This document shows, in pieces, positions 34,252-44,289 of a DNA stretch of 64,000 nt (position 1 is its first letter; each line of letters opens with the position of its first letter). The notes below the pieces were generated by a model, which searched no databases, was not told the origin of the DNA, and saw nothing but the letters and a program-made list of their open reading frames with translations. Made by a program: the position numbers and the translations under genes. Origin of the DNA: Laburnicola sp. R22_1 (lineage: Eukaryota; Ascomycota; Dothideomycetes; Pleosporales; Didymosphaeriaceae); NCBI GenBank assembly GCA_014281115.1, contig JACONQ010000007.1, positions 3,038,001-3,102,000 on the forward strand, given 5' to 3'.

Positions 34252-34342
34252 ATTGGTGGAGATATGGCGCGTCAAAGTTGGGGTGTTGCATGGCGGGGTG
34301 TTGCATGGAGTGACGCGTTGCACGGACTGCCAAGCTAGGGTA

Positions 34343-34824
34343 ACGCGCAGACTAGAACATCGAAATCGGCCACTGCGCCTGTGCCTGCTCGCAACCTCCT
34401 CTCACCGTCCCAAGCATTTCTTCTCCATAACAGTCGCTACAGCGCTCCGCTCAACTGGCACAATGATTAAATTACGAGGTGACACCAATTGCGAACACGA
34501 TCCGTAGGCGATGATATGCGCTCCGACAATTCTCACCAACCTACTAGCAAAAAGCTCCGAGAAAAGCTTGTGATGACTACGCAAAAAAAAAATTGGGAAG
34601 AAGTCGACAATCACAAGGCGTACAGGCATCCATGTTTCGTCGACATGAGAGAATACGAAGGGCTCGGGCTGGACAAACACTAGATGTGTTACCCCAGGAT
34701 GCGCAATACAGGAAGAGTACTCAAACTTTGGGCGCTGCGGCCGTTTGGGTCTACTGGATATTGGTATACCTTCTGCGTCTTGTTTGCAAGAAAGATGAAA
34801 GGTACATCGAGTTCATTCAACTGA
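34343..34824. other. Probable 5' region of the HNH gene; no exon fixed
   Basis: Starts right after the terminal TA of E5. Candidate upstream exons exist at 34489-34683 and 34593-34841 (the latter with a hydrophobic VWVYWILVYLLRLV run), but none can be linked with certainty. Confidence 0.35.
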
Positions 34825-35718
34825 CTGCTAAGAGATTCTAGGCACCGAAGCGGATCGGTTTCGAGGCTCGAGCAAGATCTGGCTTTGGTGCGGCAGGACA
34901 GTATTGCCTTGCGGACCTACTGGAACTCCCTGGAAGGACAATTTGTGGATGCATTTCGGAAGGAGGAAGCTACTGAGGCAGCATATGTGGACCTCCTTAT
35001 CCAGCGAGTCAAGGAGCCACTTGGTGCGACGGCGACGTGCAAGATGACGCGCGATGCGAAAGACCAAGCCCAGTTCCGAAAAAGCGTCGAAATTTTCTAC
35101 GACAGCGAAGAGCAAGGACAAATTTGGTGCCCGACTGCAAAGAAGTTCTATGAGAGAACATATGTGAAAGCGGCACATTTGTTGCCAGACAACATTGGCG
35201 AAGCAAACGCCAGCTACCTCTTTGGATCTCTGGAGGGAACCGAAGGCCACCTAATGGACCCGCGGAACGGCCTCCTAATGGCTTCCTTTTGGGAAGAAGC
35301 TCTGGACGCGGGCCAAGTAGTCATCGTACCTGCTTCGGCTGAAGACATCGACCCCGAAACGGGTGTAAAAGTCAACCCGCAAACAGACGAGCAATACAAA
35401 TTGGCCGTTCTGGACACGACCTTGCTTCATTTGCGGGGACCAGGTCGGCAGGTTGGGGGTGGCAACCCCACAAAGCTCCAAGGGAGACAGCTTGGTTTCC
35501 GGAGCGAAAATCGCCCGCGAAAGCGACATCTTTACTTTATGCCCATCATGAATCTCATGCGTAGGCAGAGGTTTCGCGTTGCGGGCTGGGAATGTGGCGC
35601 CGCGCTCGTGGGGAGCAGAATGTGGGCTTCGCCCGGAGAATATCGTCGGCGCTCTACCATGCTGGCGATAGTACGCCGCATTGGATTCGCGCAAGATGCA
35701 GCGGCAACACTCAACTAA
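34825..35718 (+). CDS. Fungal HNH-nuclease-like protein, 5' end not resolved
   Basis: The family is an HNH (HNH_2-type) nuclease-like domain common in ascomycete accessory regions; its role is unknown. The frame is open from 34825 with no convincing ATG near its start, so a first exon lies upstream, probably ending at an intron that closes before about 34843. Family features: RLEQDLALVRQDSIALRTYW coil, QFRKSVEIFYDSEEQGQIWC, KAAHLLPDNIG (the AAH of the HNH motif), RNGLLMASFWEEALD and QVVIVPASA. A late LQGRQLGFRSENRPRKRHLY block follows, where the AH and the RNG...D parts make up the nuclease-like core. The stop is TAA at 35716-35718. The same frame is open again to 35931 with a basic/acidic tail, so a further 3' exon is possible. 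It sits directly beside the pogo array. Confidence 0.68.
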   Translation: MLRDSRHRSGSVSRLEQDLALVRQDSIALRTYWNSLEGQFVDAFRKEEATEAAYVDLLIQRVKEPLGATATCKMTRDAKDQAQFRKSVEIFYDSEEQGQIWCPTAKKFYERTYVKAAHLLPDNIGEANASYLFGSLEGTEGHLMDPRNGLLMASFWEEALDAGQVVIVPASAEDIDPETGVKVNPQTDEQYKLAVLDTTLLHLRGPGRQVGGGNPTKLQGRQLGFRSENRPRKRHLYFMPIMNLMRRQRFRVAGWECGAALVGSRMWASPGEYRRRSTMLAIVRRIGFAQDAAATLN

Positions 35719-36855
35719 GCCCATACCTACAAGGGGACATCGTGGTCACTGAGGCGGACAACGAAATTGCGGTTCTTGTTCATGAGAATATTTCGCCTTC
35801 AGAGCATTTCTGCTCCAGATGAAGACGAGGGTAACAGCTCGGATGAGTACGTATCTTCTCATAGACTTACAAACCCTTTTGTCACGAAGAAGCGAGCTGT
35901 GAACCCTTTCGAGATGCTGGAAGAGGAGTAGACAGGGAGGATGACTAGGAGGATATTCGGAGTAGAAGTAGCACGCCCTCCAACTCATTGCACACCTCCG
36001 ACCCTTGCATCCCGGAACGTTGCTGGAATATCGCAGACGGGTTCAACACTGTTGGACTGTCGAAATCGAAATCGATGACGGCAGAAATCTCGTGAGCGGG
36101 GCAGATGGCGGGCTTACACCGTGAGAAGATGTCTAGCCGCGAGAGTGAACAATAACAAAGTCGTTCGCCAAAAGAAAAAAAAAGAAAAAAGAAAGAAAAC
36201 AGCGACAGGGTTGCATGAGAAGATACGCCGGGTATCATTTTGGATCTTTCGCAAGTTTGGCACAAATACGATCCCCGACTTTCCTACAATAACGGGAGAA
36301 CCTTCCCTCCCAATGCGCATCACCAAAGTTAGCTTCAAGAATGAGTGTCGCATGGCCTAGGGTGCCGACATGGTTGAAGACAAAGTCTTTTTGGCGATTT
36401 TAAGCCTGATTGAAGTTGCTGCAGTCGTTGGCAAGTCGCGTTGCGTTTGAGGTTCGAGTTGAGGTGGAAGCGACCGTCACGACTGAAACACGGCCAGGTA
36501 TCAGGCTGTTGGGCGGTGTATGATGCCACATGTCTTCCAGTAAGTGGCTGCCGCCCTACGGTGAGCGGTTAGTACCATCTTGAGGATGGGGGACGGCAAT
36601 TGGCTAACTATACGCGAAGACACGGGGCAATACGAACCCCGCACCATCAATAGTAGGCAGCAGCTGCGTGCACTGCCCCGTTGACTGAATGATCGATTTC
36701 AGTGACTGTCGATATCTGCGTCACTGGTTCACCCACTGCGCCATTGATAAATCGACCTTTGCCCTGATCGCAGCGTACTCGGACCTCTTACCTTGGTTTC
36801 CGGGTACCACCGCCCCATGGTTGACCGGCAGACGATTGCACAAGCTTATCTCACA
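35719..36855. other. Intergenic; possible last exon of the HNH gene to 35931
   Basis: 35823-35931 is open in the HNH-gene frame (NPFVTKKRAVNPFEMLEEE ending) but no splice pair is obvious. A purine-rich A/G tract lies at 36172-36206. The remainder is the likely promoter of the HET gene at 36856. Confidence 0.35.
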
Positions 36856-38559
36856 ATGAGGCTCCTGAACACGAAGTCCCTCAAGCTCAGTCATCCTTTC
36901 GTACCCAACGAGATTCCAGACTACGCGATTCTTTCCCACCGGTGGAGTGCTGAAGAAGTGACATTCGCAGACTTAAGCAACGCATCGATTCTTCAACTCC
37001 AAAGCCAGTCGCAGGAGAAACATAGTATTGAAAAATTACAGGGCGCTTGTGCACTTGCGCTCAGAGAGGGCTACGAATGGATCTGGGTAGACAGTTGCTG
37101 CATCGACAAATCTAGTTCGGCCGAGTTGCAAGAATCCATCAATTCTATGTGGAGATACTACGCAGACTCGTGCATTTGCTATGTATACCTAGCAGATGTT
37201 CCTGATTCGAAAGCCGGCTGGGGCCCATTGTTTGCTCAAAGTGAATGGTTCACGCGCGGTTGGACTTTGCAGGAGCTCATTGCACCTGTCTGTGTCGAGT
37301 TCTACGCCGGGGATTGGACCGCAATAGGTACGAAGTTTGAACGGTACGAACAAATCGCAGAGATCACATCCATCAACCCCGGCGTTCTCGTTCGTACCTA
37401 TGCTATTAACCTCGTTAGTGTCGCGGAGAAACTATCATGGGCATCCCATCGGAACGTCACTCGAGGTGAAGACGAAGCATATTCACTCCTGGGAGTTTTC
37501 GATGTCAATATGCCACTTCTCTACGGAGAGGGCCGAGAGAAAGCCTTCGTCAGACTCCAAGAAGCCATCTACAATACAACCGCCGACCAATCGATATTTT
37601 TGTTTCGCCATAGCCAGCACACATATTCTCAACCTCTATTGGCCGACTCGCCGTCTCGCTTCTGCGACAGAATTGACTGCGCCCTCTGTCTCTCAAGAGG
37701 ATTTCGGAACACAGCCTCGGACTTTCGGTACCGCAATATTGTTGCATCTGCGGGATGGAGCAGGCAAGCACATGAGCAGATTATGACGACCGTTACGACA
37801 TTGCGCAACCTAATGTCCACAGTGCTTCCATTGCTAGCTTATCAAGACGTGTCTACCAAGCTAGTATCTTTCGACAAGTATACAGCACTCCGTCCGACCC
37901 ATGTAGCGATACTCAACCGCACCCTCGAACAATATCCACGGGGCCGTTTCTGTCTCCTGCTATACCGGTGGCTAAACTCGGATGAATGCCTCCGTTTGCA
38001 AGTTCTTCCCTCTATCGTCCCTAATCATAGGGATTTTGTGGCTGGACTTCAAAAGACCAAGCTCCTAATTTGTCTCTGGCGGCCGAAAGATATAAATAAC
38101 GACGACGGCATCGACTTCCTGTTCTCGGTCAATAGCGGTTGGTTCCGTGTAGAATCGTGGAGCGCCAAAGGTACCATCAATCACTCCACGCTATCCGCAC
38201 AAGCGGGACCGAACTCGGACTTCAAGATCCAGGCCAGAAAGCATGAGAACTCTACGCGTCTAGTTCAAGTGTCCTGTCGGATGTCCACTTCCCAGGATCC
38301 GAAACAATGGCTTACGATCCACCTGGTACGGATGCATGGAATCTGGTCCATCAGAGAAGTTTTCGAACCAGAGAAAAGCGACAGGGAACGGAAACTTCGC
38401 ACGCTCTTTCGTGCGAATATACCTGCTGATCGCTGCTCAATTCGGTTTTCTGATGGAGAGGCGTTTTCCGTCAAAGTTCGACGCTTGCCGAGTCCTGCTC
38501 GTGCTCGTGGGGAAGGCGTAGTGTTGAGAAAACGGTATCAGATCTCGGTGGACCGGTAG
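36856..38559 (+). CDS. HET-domain protein, 567 aa, intronless
   Basis: Heterokaryon-incompatibility (HET) domain protein; the domain triggers self/non-self cell death after fusion of unlike hyphae. The chosen ATG at 36856 gives MRLLNTKSLKLSHPF, the usual start of this subclass. An ATG 21 codons upstream (36793) is in frame but adds an unlikely leader. HET motifs: IPDYAILSHRWSAEEVTF, EWIWVDSCCIDKSSSAELQE, WFTRGWTLQELIAP and the trailing GEDEAYSLLGVFDVNMPLLY and GEGREKAFVRLQEAI. These place it with the HET-E/HET-D-like group in the N-terminal half. The C-terminal half has no WD40 or NACHT repeats that I can see, so it is a short HET protein. No stops or RIP-like damage. Confidence 0.92.
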   Translation: MRLLNTKSLKLSHPFVPNEIPDYAILSHRWSAEEVTFADLSNASILQLQSQSQEKHSIEKLQGACALALREGYEWIWVDSCCIDKSSSAELQESINSMWRYYADSCICYVYLADVPDSKAGWGPLFAQSEWFTRGWTLQELIAPVCVEFYAGDWTAIGTKFERYEQIAEITSINPGVLVRTYAINLVSVAEKLSWASHRNVTRGEDEAYSLLGVFDVNMPLLYGEGREKAFVRLQEAIYNTTADQSIFLFRHSQHTYSQPLLADSPSRFCDRIDCALCLSRGFRNTASDFRYRNIVASAGWSRQAHEQIMTTVTTLRNLMSTVLPLLAYQDVSTKLVSFDKYTALRPTHVAILNRTLEQYPRGRFCLLLYRWLNSDECLRLQVLPSIVPNHRDFVAGLQKTKLLICLWRPKDINNDDGIDFLFSVNSGWFRVESWSAKGTINHSTLSAQAGPNSDFKIQARKHENSTRLVQVSCRMSTSQDPKQWLTIHLVRMHGIWSIREVFEPEKSDRERKLRTLFRANIPADRCSIRFSDGEAFSVKVRRLPSPARARGEGVVLRKRYQISVDR

Positions 38560-39573
38560 ATTGTCTCCACATATAACCAAAGCGCTTGTTGCGTCTTGGG
38601 CGATGTTCTTGGGAGAGTCTTCACTTTTAGCTCGCCGAACGGAGCGCTCACTGGTCTGGGGAAGTAGACTGAGTTCGGCTACCCGCACCCGAGCGAGCTT
38701 TGTTCAACCTCATTCTTCAGCTTCGTCCTTTCCCTCCCGCACATGCACTTCGCCGTGTCGCACCACGCAGAACCTTCTTCCTTCCGCCTAACGAGTGTCT
38801 AAAATACCTCAGCATTCAGACTGCTTCCAAATGTTCCGGCGCACATCACGATCGCAAAGAGCGAAGAGTACTTCATCGAAGACATTACACGAACGAGCGC
38901 ACTCCCTCTTTTCGCGCGAGCGAGATGGCGCCCATCGCATCACTCTGCGCTCTGCAGAATATGGCGATGCGCACTCGCAAGCCGAGCGTCACTTGGGGAT
39001 GAAGGTGCAGGTGGTTGAGCAGTGACACCTCACTCACTCGGGCGCTTCGCACAGCGGCTGTGCTTAACGGCCGTAGCTACCTACGCGACTACGGCTATGA
39101 TGAGATGCTCACTCTAGCTCTCACCATATCTCGTACCGCGCCATCCTCAGCCTCGACTTCGCGACCCCTCACGGATGCGCCCCGAGCACTATGTTCATCG
39201 CATGGACGCGGCGCAGGTGAAATGCGCTCCCAACGACCACCGCTTCGGCATTCAGTACTCCCTCCCAGCCTCGCGCCGTCCTTCTGCCGACACAGAACCT
39301 CCACCATCCGCGCTCTTCTACCGTATCCGATTGCTCGGCCCGAGCCTCCATTGCCTGTACCCATCACCCGAAACGGCTCCCACTTGCTCGTTTCTGGTCA
39401 GGCCGTCTTGGTCGTCTCCATCCTTGACACGCCTCTGCCGCTCTTTAGCCGTCCTCAAGTCGCCCCCGATGTTCTCTTCGAACCGCCATTGTCATCTCCT
39501 CCGCACGGGGTAGGCTCCTTCCAGCCAGTGTGTAGTGTAGATTTCGCTGGCAGCTAGGCTACTCGGACGCCGC
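38560..39573. other. No gene recognised
   Basis: GC-rich plus strand with overlapping frames in several phases (39015-39557 is the longest, Pro/Ser/Arg-rich). None has a domain or a consistent codon pattern. Confidence 0.45.
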
Positions 39574-40150
39574 ATGCGGGGCACGGCTAGTGGGGCAGGG
39601 AAGAGCATAAGGGATGGCGTTCGTCTTGAGGATTTCGAGGACGGTATTTCGGGCGGGCTAGGCAGCGGTGCTGCTATGGCGGACTGGCTGTTGTGTCGTA
39701 CAACGGCCGAGCTGAAGGCTCGAATGATCGAGCGACGCGGTCGTCGCGGCTACGAAATCAACGTCCTCAAGCGCTCCACCGGCCGATCCCCAACCGACCT
39801 CCGCACATGCACCTGGGTCAAGGAAGAGACCGCTCGCGACCCCATCTGTCGAGGCGACGTGGTGGAAGTGTGGTGGACAGCGCCCGACGGCTCAACGCAG
39901 AGAGGAGGATCCTCCTAGTGGTGAAAATACTGCAGGCGGTGGATATGAATATTACTGCCATCGCCGGCGTATGGCTCTACAGCAAGGCCGACGTGGAAGC
40001 CTTGGGTATGGGCGTCGTCTACCCAGATCTGCCGCAGGGTGTCACGCATATGCTGGCTAACACCGCTGAGGCAATCGACTTCGAATCCATTATTGGACTC
40101 GCGGACCGCAGTCAGTTTGGCCTTGCGCATGTGCTGCACCTTAATGTGGA
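39574..40150 (+). pseudogene. Possible BAH-domain protein remnant with a frameshift
   Basis: Frame 1 (39574-39918) reads ELKARMIERRGRRGYEINVL, then ARDPICRGDVVEVWWTAPDG, which resembles the start of a BAH chromatin-binding fold. It ends SS-TAG-TGG-TGA. One base out of phase, sequence from about 39917 continues VKILQAVDMNITAIAGVWLY and SKADVEALGMGVVYPDLPQG, which fits the second half of the same fold. The two parts are joined if one G is missing near 39920. Further residues to about 40150 look coding, then a G-run follows. The family call is tentative and no intact gene is claimed. Confidence 0.33.
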
Positions 40151-40583
40151 GCCGGGGGGGGGGCGAGGCGAAGGGCGAAAAAGAGGTCCACGATCCACGG
40201 GTGGTCGGTTGATTCCCGGTGGACTACCGCCATATCCTCCAGACTCTCGTTGGGCATATCCATGTCCATGGAGGTGGCAGTAGTAGCAGAAGATATTGAC
40301 GCGAATTAATCGCGTCTAGCGCTTAGGAGCGACAATGCTATCATCGATCGACGGATCGTGTAAAGAGTGCCCGTCACTCAATGCTAGTCATTCTTGTGAG
40401 AGGTGTGAGGCGCAGCGGGTCGCAAGGCCGAGTCCCTGGTGGTAGGTCAGGCACTCCCTCCCTCTCCCCCTACTTGGTAGACTCTGGGGCTCTCTCTGCC
40501 ACACAACCCCAAACACCATGCTCTCAACACCTCAGCGCATGCCAAGCCCAGCTAGCCGTCGATGTGAAACCCTGGTGACCACC
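40151..40583. other. No gene recognised
   Basis: Includes a G-run at 40154-40162 and a pyrimidine-rich stretch near 40450-40480. It is the region beyond the 3' end of the long HET gene. Confidence 0.45.
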
Positions 40584-43500
40584 TCATCGAAGAGCAAATT
40601 CACTCGTCGAGATACACCCCTCTTTCCCACCCGCCAAAGCCTGCCCATCCATCATCCCATCAACATAGCACTCACCAACGAACCCATAAACCTGCTTCTC
40701 TTCCTCTCTCAACACCACGGGAACAGAACATCCCAACAGAATACAGCACCAATCCCCTTCCTGGACATTCCTCGACCCAAGGCCAACCATCCACGAGGTA
40801 GCCGCATCCCCACCTGGCGAACTCCCCTGGCACGCGAAGAACCTCCTATTCCAAACGGTAGCCTGGACGCGTTTAAGGAACTTAACAACTGTCTCGGGAA
40901 AAGACCTGTTGGCTATAAGTTTCGAGGTATTCAGGTCGCCATCTGGACTCGATTTGGAGAGACAATACATGCATGCTCGTCGCCACCAGGAGGGAGCATT
41001 AGAGCCGTCTGAGGTGCGGTCCGCGACGAGCGTTCTCCAGAGCCGGTCGGGGATGTCATTGATGTCAGCGCGGCGGTCCCAGCCAGCGATTTCGAGGCAA
41101 TCGTGGGAGATGACTCCGTCCACGACTCGAGACGAGACTTGGGTGATGCGGCAGAGGCGGAAACCTGTGACAAGGAGGGTTATGCTTGATCCAAGTTTGA
41201 GGATGCCTCCGGAGACGTTGCTAATTTCTTTCTTTGTGGCTGGGGTATGGTTTGAAGAAGGATGCGGGGACGCTGAAACGCTCTGGGGGACTGTGGATAC
41301 TTTCACTCGGCTCTGCGTTGCGGTCTGCGGTCCGGTGCCGATAGTACCGAAACTCGCAGTGGTGAAGACTTGAGAGTGTTCCGTCGTTTTAGACTGCTCA
41401 ACGCTATCCATGATATCTGGGTGATTCGTGTTCCCTGTTTGGGCAGTGTTGTCGCTCTGACTAATGCCTGGAGTTCGATTCATATTTTCGATTTGATTTG
41501 GGTTGTCCGACGGACCCGTACTATCTTGTTCCATACCGTCAGATGTGCTCCCGTGCCCGGATTTCAAGGTTAGGCGTCGGTGTCTTGGAGACACAGAGCG
41601 CCTAAGGCTGCTAGGGCCGAGAATTTGTAGCAGTGCGTCCCGTTGCCCACGGTAAAATTCGACGTCTTCGTTCGCATTGCGGATATCCTGCGAGAGTTTG
41701 AGGAGGGTGGCTGACGCCTCGCGCTCCCTCTCGAGGCGGCGAGCCCGGAACCGCGCCGAGGCGCCTGCGTTCCGCCTGCGTCTCTCGTCCGCAATCCTCG
41801 ACACCTCCTGTACATCCACGGGAATTGCTACCGGGAGTCTGTAGTCAATACGGTAAAAGGGCGATTGGGAGGTAGTCTGGCTAGAGGTCGCCAGGGTTCG
41901 GGCAGGGGTGCAAGAACTTCGGTAAGCGTTGGGAACGTGCAACCGCACATTCGGATGCGAGTCCCGCGAGGCGTTATATATTTTGTGACCCGGCTTGCCA
42001 ACCAGACTGTCTCCATTCAACCGACCAATAGCTTTTGGAGACGGCCCAAACGGAGCATCTGTAACGACTCCGGCCCAGCTGGGTAATTTTGGACTAAATT
42101 GGCCGCGAGGTGGCAAGGCCCAATGACGGCAGATGATGTCCAGGGAATCTCTAGACTTAATACTGTGCTCCACGAATTCAGCATAAACCTGGGCCGTGGA
42201 CTTCTGGTAGGATTGGTCCAGCAAATTGGATGACGATAGAGCTCCAATAAAGTCATTGTCGTTAGCCAGAGAGAGTAAAGCATAGATAGTGTCCCTTGTA
42301 TCAGACGCTTCATAGTGTAGAAATGTAACCACCAGTGACTCTATATTCCACAATCGGGCGACGATTTTGCCTTCCTCGGATTTTCTCAGGACGCTACTGG
42401 CGGCGCGAACTATCGCTCCAGCACCCACGGACTCCACATGTCCGAAAGCATCCGGATTCCACCTGGAGAGCTCGGAGCGGTCATATATGGTGCGGATGCG
42501 TTCGATATTTGCCAAAAAGAGCTGTACGGCATCGGCGAAATCAATCCAGTTGACCTTTTTCTCTCCACATTGGACAAACGCTCTCTTTGAAGCAGCAACC
42601 TCCTGAATGACCCAGCGGCGTCGAAACCAGGGCCTTTTCAGTAGATTAGCAAAAGAAACAAAAGAAGCGAGTGTCTCTTCAGCCACGTGTCCATGGAAAA
42701 TACGATCCAGAAGCTTCAGGTTGACGATGATGGACACAAAATCCAGGGGATCTTGAAATGTGCCATGTAGTCGCGTGGCTACCTCGGTCTCGCCTAGCCA
42801 GATACAAACGCTCCATGCATTCCTGTAAATGTCCAACATCTTGGGGATCTGGTGGCTTTTCTCCTCAATGTTGTTCTGATTGATACATATGGCGTCAATC
42901 CAAAGCCACACGTCCTTGTCTTCACAACGTAAGCGCTTCAGGGCGGCATGAAGATTGGGCCGTATGTAGAACTCTTTTGGGGTAAATACATTCGAGCGCT
43001 TCCTTGGACCGTCACTGTCTGCCAGGACATAGCTGATAAATATCTTCTCAAAAGGGGATTCTTCACCCCATGCGTATGACAGGGCATGATAGCCGAGCTG
43101 TGAATCTTCGAGGTCGCTAACGCGCATTGTCTTTAGCGTACAGTTGATAGCCGTATCAGAGTTGCCGGCGTGTAAAGCCAACAAGCGGACCTGATCGGAC
43201 GCAATGTTACCGTACGCATATTCGTTGTAGCCTGTGTTGTAGCTATACGGGTAGAGTTGTGGCAAGGTACGGGACTGGGAAAGAGTATGTGAAGAATCCC
43301 GGTGTGGCAAAGGTGAATCCTCCCGGAATGGAATACTAGGAGGAGTGATGTCGCCTCTAGCAAAATCAGCTGACCCAGCACGTGGTGGCGAGTTGTTACG
43401 GGACCCTGTAGACCTCGGGCTAGCTTCCGGCGGCGTTGGGACTGCTGAGGATCTTCTCCCACGTATTATGGAGTAAGAGCCAAACGAGGTCCCTGTGGGC

Positions 43501-43592
43501 AGCGCAGAAGGTAATGGGGGAGGAAAATCCGTCTGTACGGCCATGCATTCCTTCCCGAACTGTGCTTCCATTGATCTGCATGGCGTTAGCAC
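40584..43592 (-). CDS. HET-domain protein, 1002 aa, intronless
   Basis: Second heterokaryon-incompatibility protein, of a different subclass from the 36856 gene. A disordered Ser/Pro-rich N terminus (residues 1-130) is followed by the HET domain at about 165-335: YHALSYAWGE, LWIDAICINQNNIEEKSHQI, AWSVCIWLGE and PWFRRRWVIQEVA. At about 610-660 there is a charged coiled coil (RARRLEREREASATLLKLSQ). The C terminus carries the block usual for this class (WCCILLGCSVPVVLR, VGECYVDGMMDGQAL), so the gene looks complete. The start is ATG at 43592; an in-frame ATG at residue 8 (43571) is equally good. No stops, introns or RIP-like damage. Confidence 0.92.
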   Translation of the reverse strand: MLTPCRSMEAQFGKECMAVQTDFPPPLPSALPTGTSFGSYSIIRGRRSSAVPTPPEASPRSTGSRNNSPPRAGSADFARGDITPPSIPFREDSPLPHRDSSHTLSQSRTLPQLYPYSYNTGYNEYAYGNIASDQVRLLALHAGNSDTAINCTLKTMRVSDLEDSQLGYHALSYAWGEESPFEKIFISYVLADSDGPRKRSNVFTPKEFYIRPNLHAALKRLRCEDKDVWLWIDAICINQNNIEEKSHQIPKMLDIYRNAWSVCIWLGETEVATRLHGTFQDPLDFVSIIVNLKLLDRIFHGHVAEETLASFVSFANLLKRPWFRRRWVIQEVAASKRAFVQCGEKKVNWIDFADAVQLFLANIERIRTIYDRSELSRWNPDAFGHVESVGAGAIVRAASSVLRKSEEGKIVARLWNIESLVVTFLHYEASDTRDTIYALLSLANDNDFIGALSSSNLLDQSYQKSTAQVYAEFVEHSIKSRDSLDIICRHWALPPRGQFSPKLPSWAGVVTDAPFGPSPKAIGRLNGDSLVGKPGHKIYNASRDSHPNVRLHVPNAYRSSCTPARTLATSSQTTSQSPFYRIDYRLPVAIPVDVQEVSRIADERRRRNAGASARFRARRLEREREASATLLKLSQDIRNANEDVEFYRGQRDALLQILGPSSLRRSVSPRHRRLTLKSGHGSTSDGMEQDSTGPSDNPNQIENMNRTPGISQSDNTAQTGNTNHPDIMDSVEQSKTTEHSQVFTTASFGTIGTGPQTATQSRVKVSTVPQSVSASPHPSSNHTPATKKEISNVSGGILKLGSSITLLVTGFRLCRITQVSSRVVDGVISHDCLEIAGWDRRADINDIPDRLWRTLVADRTSDGSNAPSWWRRACMYCLSKSSPDGDLNTSKLIANRSFPETVVKFLKRVQATVWNRRFFACQGSSPGGDAATSWMVGLGSRNVQEGDWCCILLGCSVPVVLREEEKQVYGFVGECYVDGMMDGQALAGGKEGCISTSEFALR

Positions 43593-44287
43593 AAATCAAT
43601 GATAATGTGCCTAGAATATCTGACTGGTGGGCGGCCTGCGTCGACATTTCTTCTTCTTCCAGGCCAAATGAACCATAAAGTCGCCTTTTCTTGTGATTCG
43701 GCTCTTCTGGTCATGTTAGCGGACCTTCGCTGGATGGAGCCGTCTCAGCCTTGCCGTCCATGCTGCCGTCGACGGACGGCCAGTGAGGCGCCCAGGAAGG
43801 CGACGATAGCGGGATGTATCCTGTTGAACAAGAGGCGCGACAAGCCTCCTGACATTACCGGCCGGTCAGGAGTTAGGTTCGTGAGTGTGATGAACAGAAC
43901 ATGAAGTTGTGGAGGAGCGCAGCTCAGCTTCAGGTCGCGGGTTGCCTAGGCGCTAGTGCACGGTCCGCGCCCGCAGCAGCTGTGAGTGAGATCTGCTAGT
44001 TCTGTTAATTAGGGGATATCTTAGCACCTCTTTATAATTCCCCCTATTTACTTTTTTATAACTTTTTAAAAGTTAATATTATTATTATATTATTATATAC
44101 TATATATATTTTTTTATTAGGCTATTTTTACTAAGAGGGATATTAGCTAGTTATAGTAATTATATATTATGTACACTTAGTTATTAATTATATAATATTA
44201 GTTTAGTGCACTATACTTATATATATATTAGTAACTATTTTATATTTATATATTATAAATATATATAATATATTAACTTACTTAACG
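43593..44287. other. HET promoter region, then abrupt AT-rich DNA
   Basis: 43593-43990 has normal composition and presumably holds the promoter of the long HET gene. From about 44015 the sequence turns extremely AT-rich (TATATATA, TTTTTA runs) with no readable coding, marking the start of the right-hand transposon block. Confidence 0.5.
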
Positions 44288-44289
44288 TA

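Larger units (their letters stand above)
32256..34340 (-). mobile_element. Pogo-type DNA transposon E5, full length, inactive
   Basis: 2085 bp between TA at 32254-32255 (shared with E4) and 34341-34342. Both ends start CCCTAGCTTGGCAGTCCGTG, followed by CAACGCGTCACTCCATGCAA. The right (5') arm carries an extra tandem copy of the CCATGCAACACCCC block. Confidence 0.93.

Noticed and set aside
19882..34340. One large composite transposon with a single pair of ends
   Set aside because: Each of the four units has its own matching inverted ends and its own transposase; the outermost ends (E2 left, E5 right) do not match each other.
34885..35718. Start of the HNH gene at 34885
   Set aside because: The codon there is TTG, and the frame and family-like sequence continue upstream, so an earlier exon is more likely.
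39015..39557. 180-codon plus-strand frame
   Set aside because: GC-rich sequence open in several phases on both strands; no domain or codon pattern.
40518..41373. Plus-strand frames opposite the long HET gene
   Set aside because: They overlap the well-supported HET coding sequence and show no domain.
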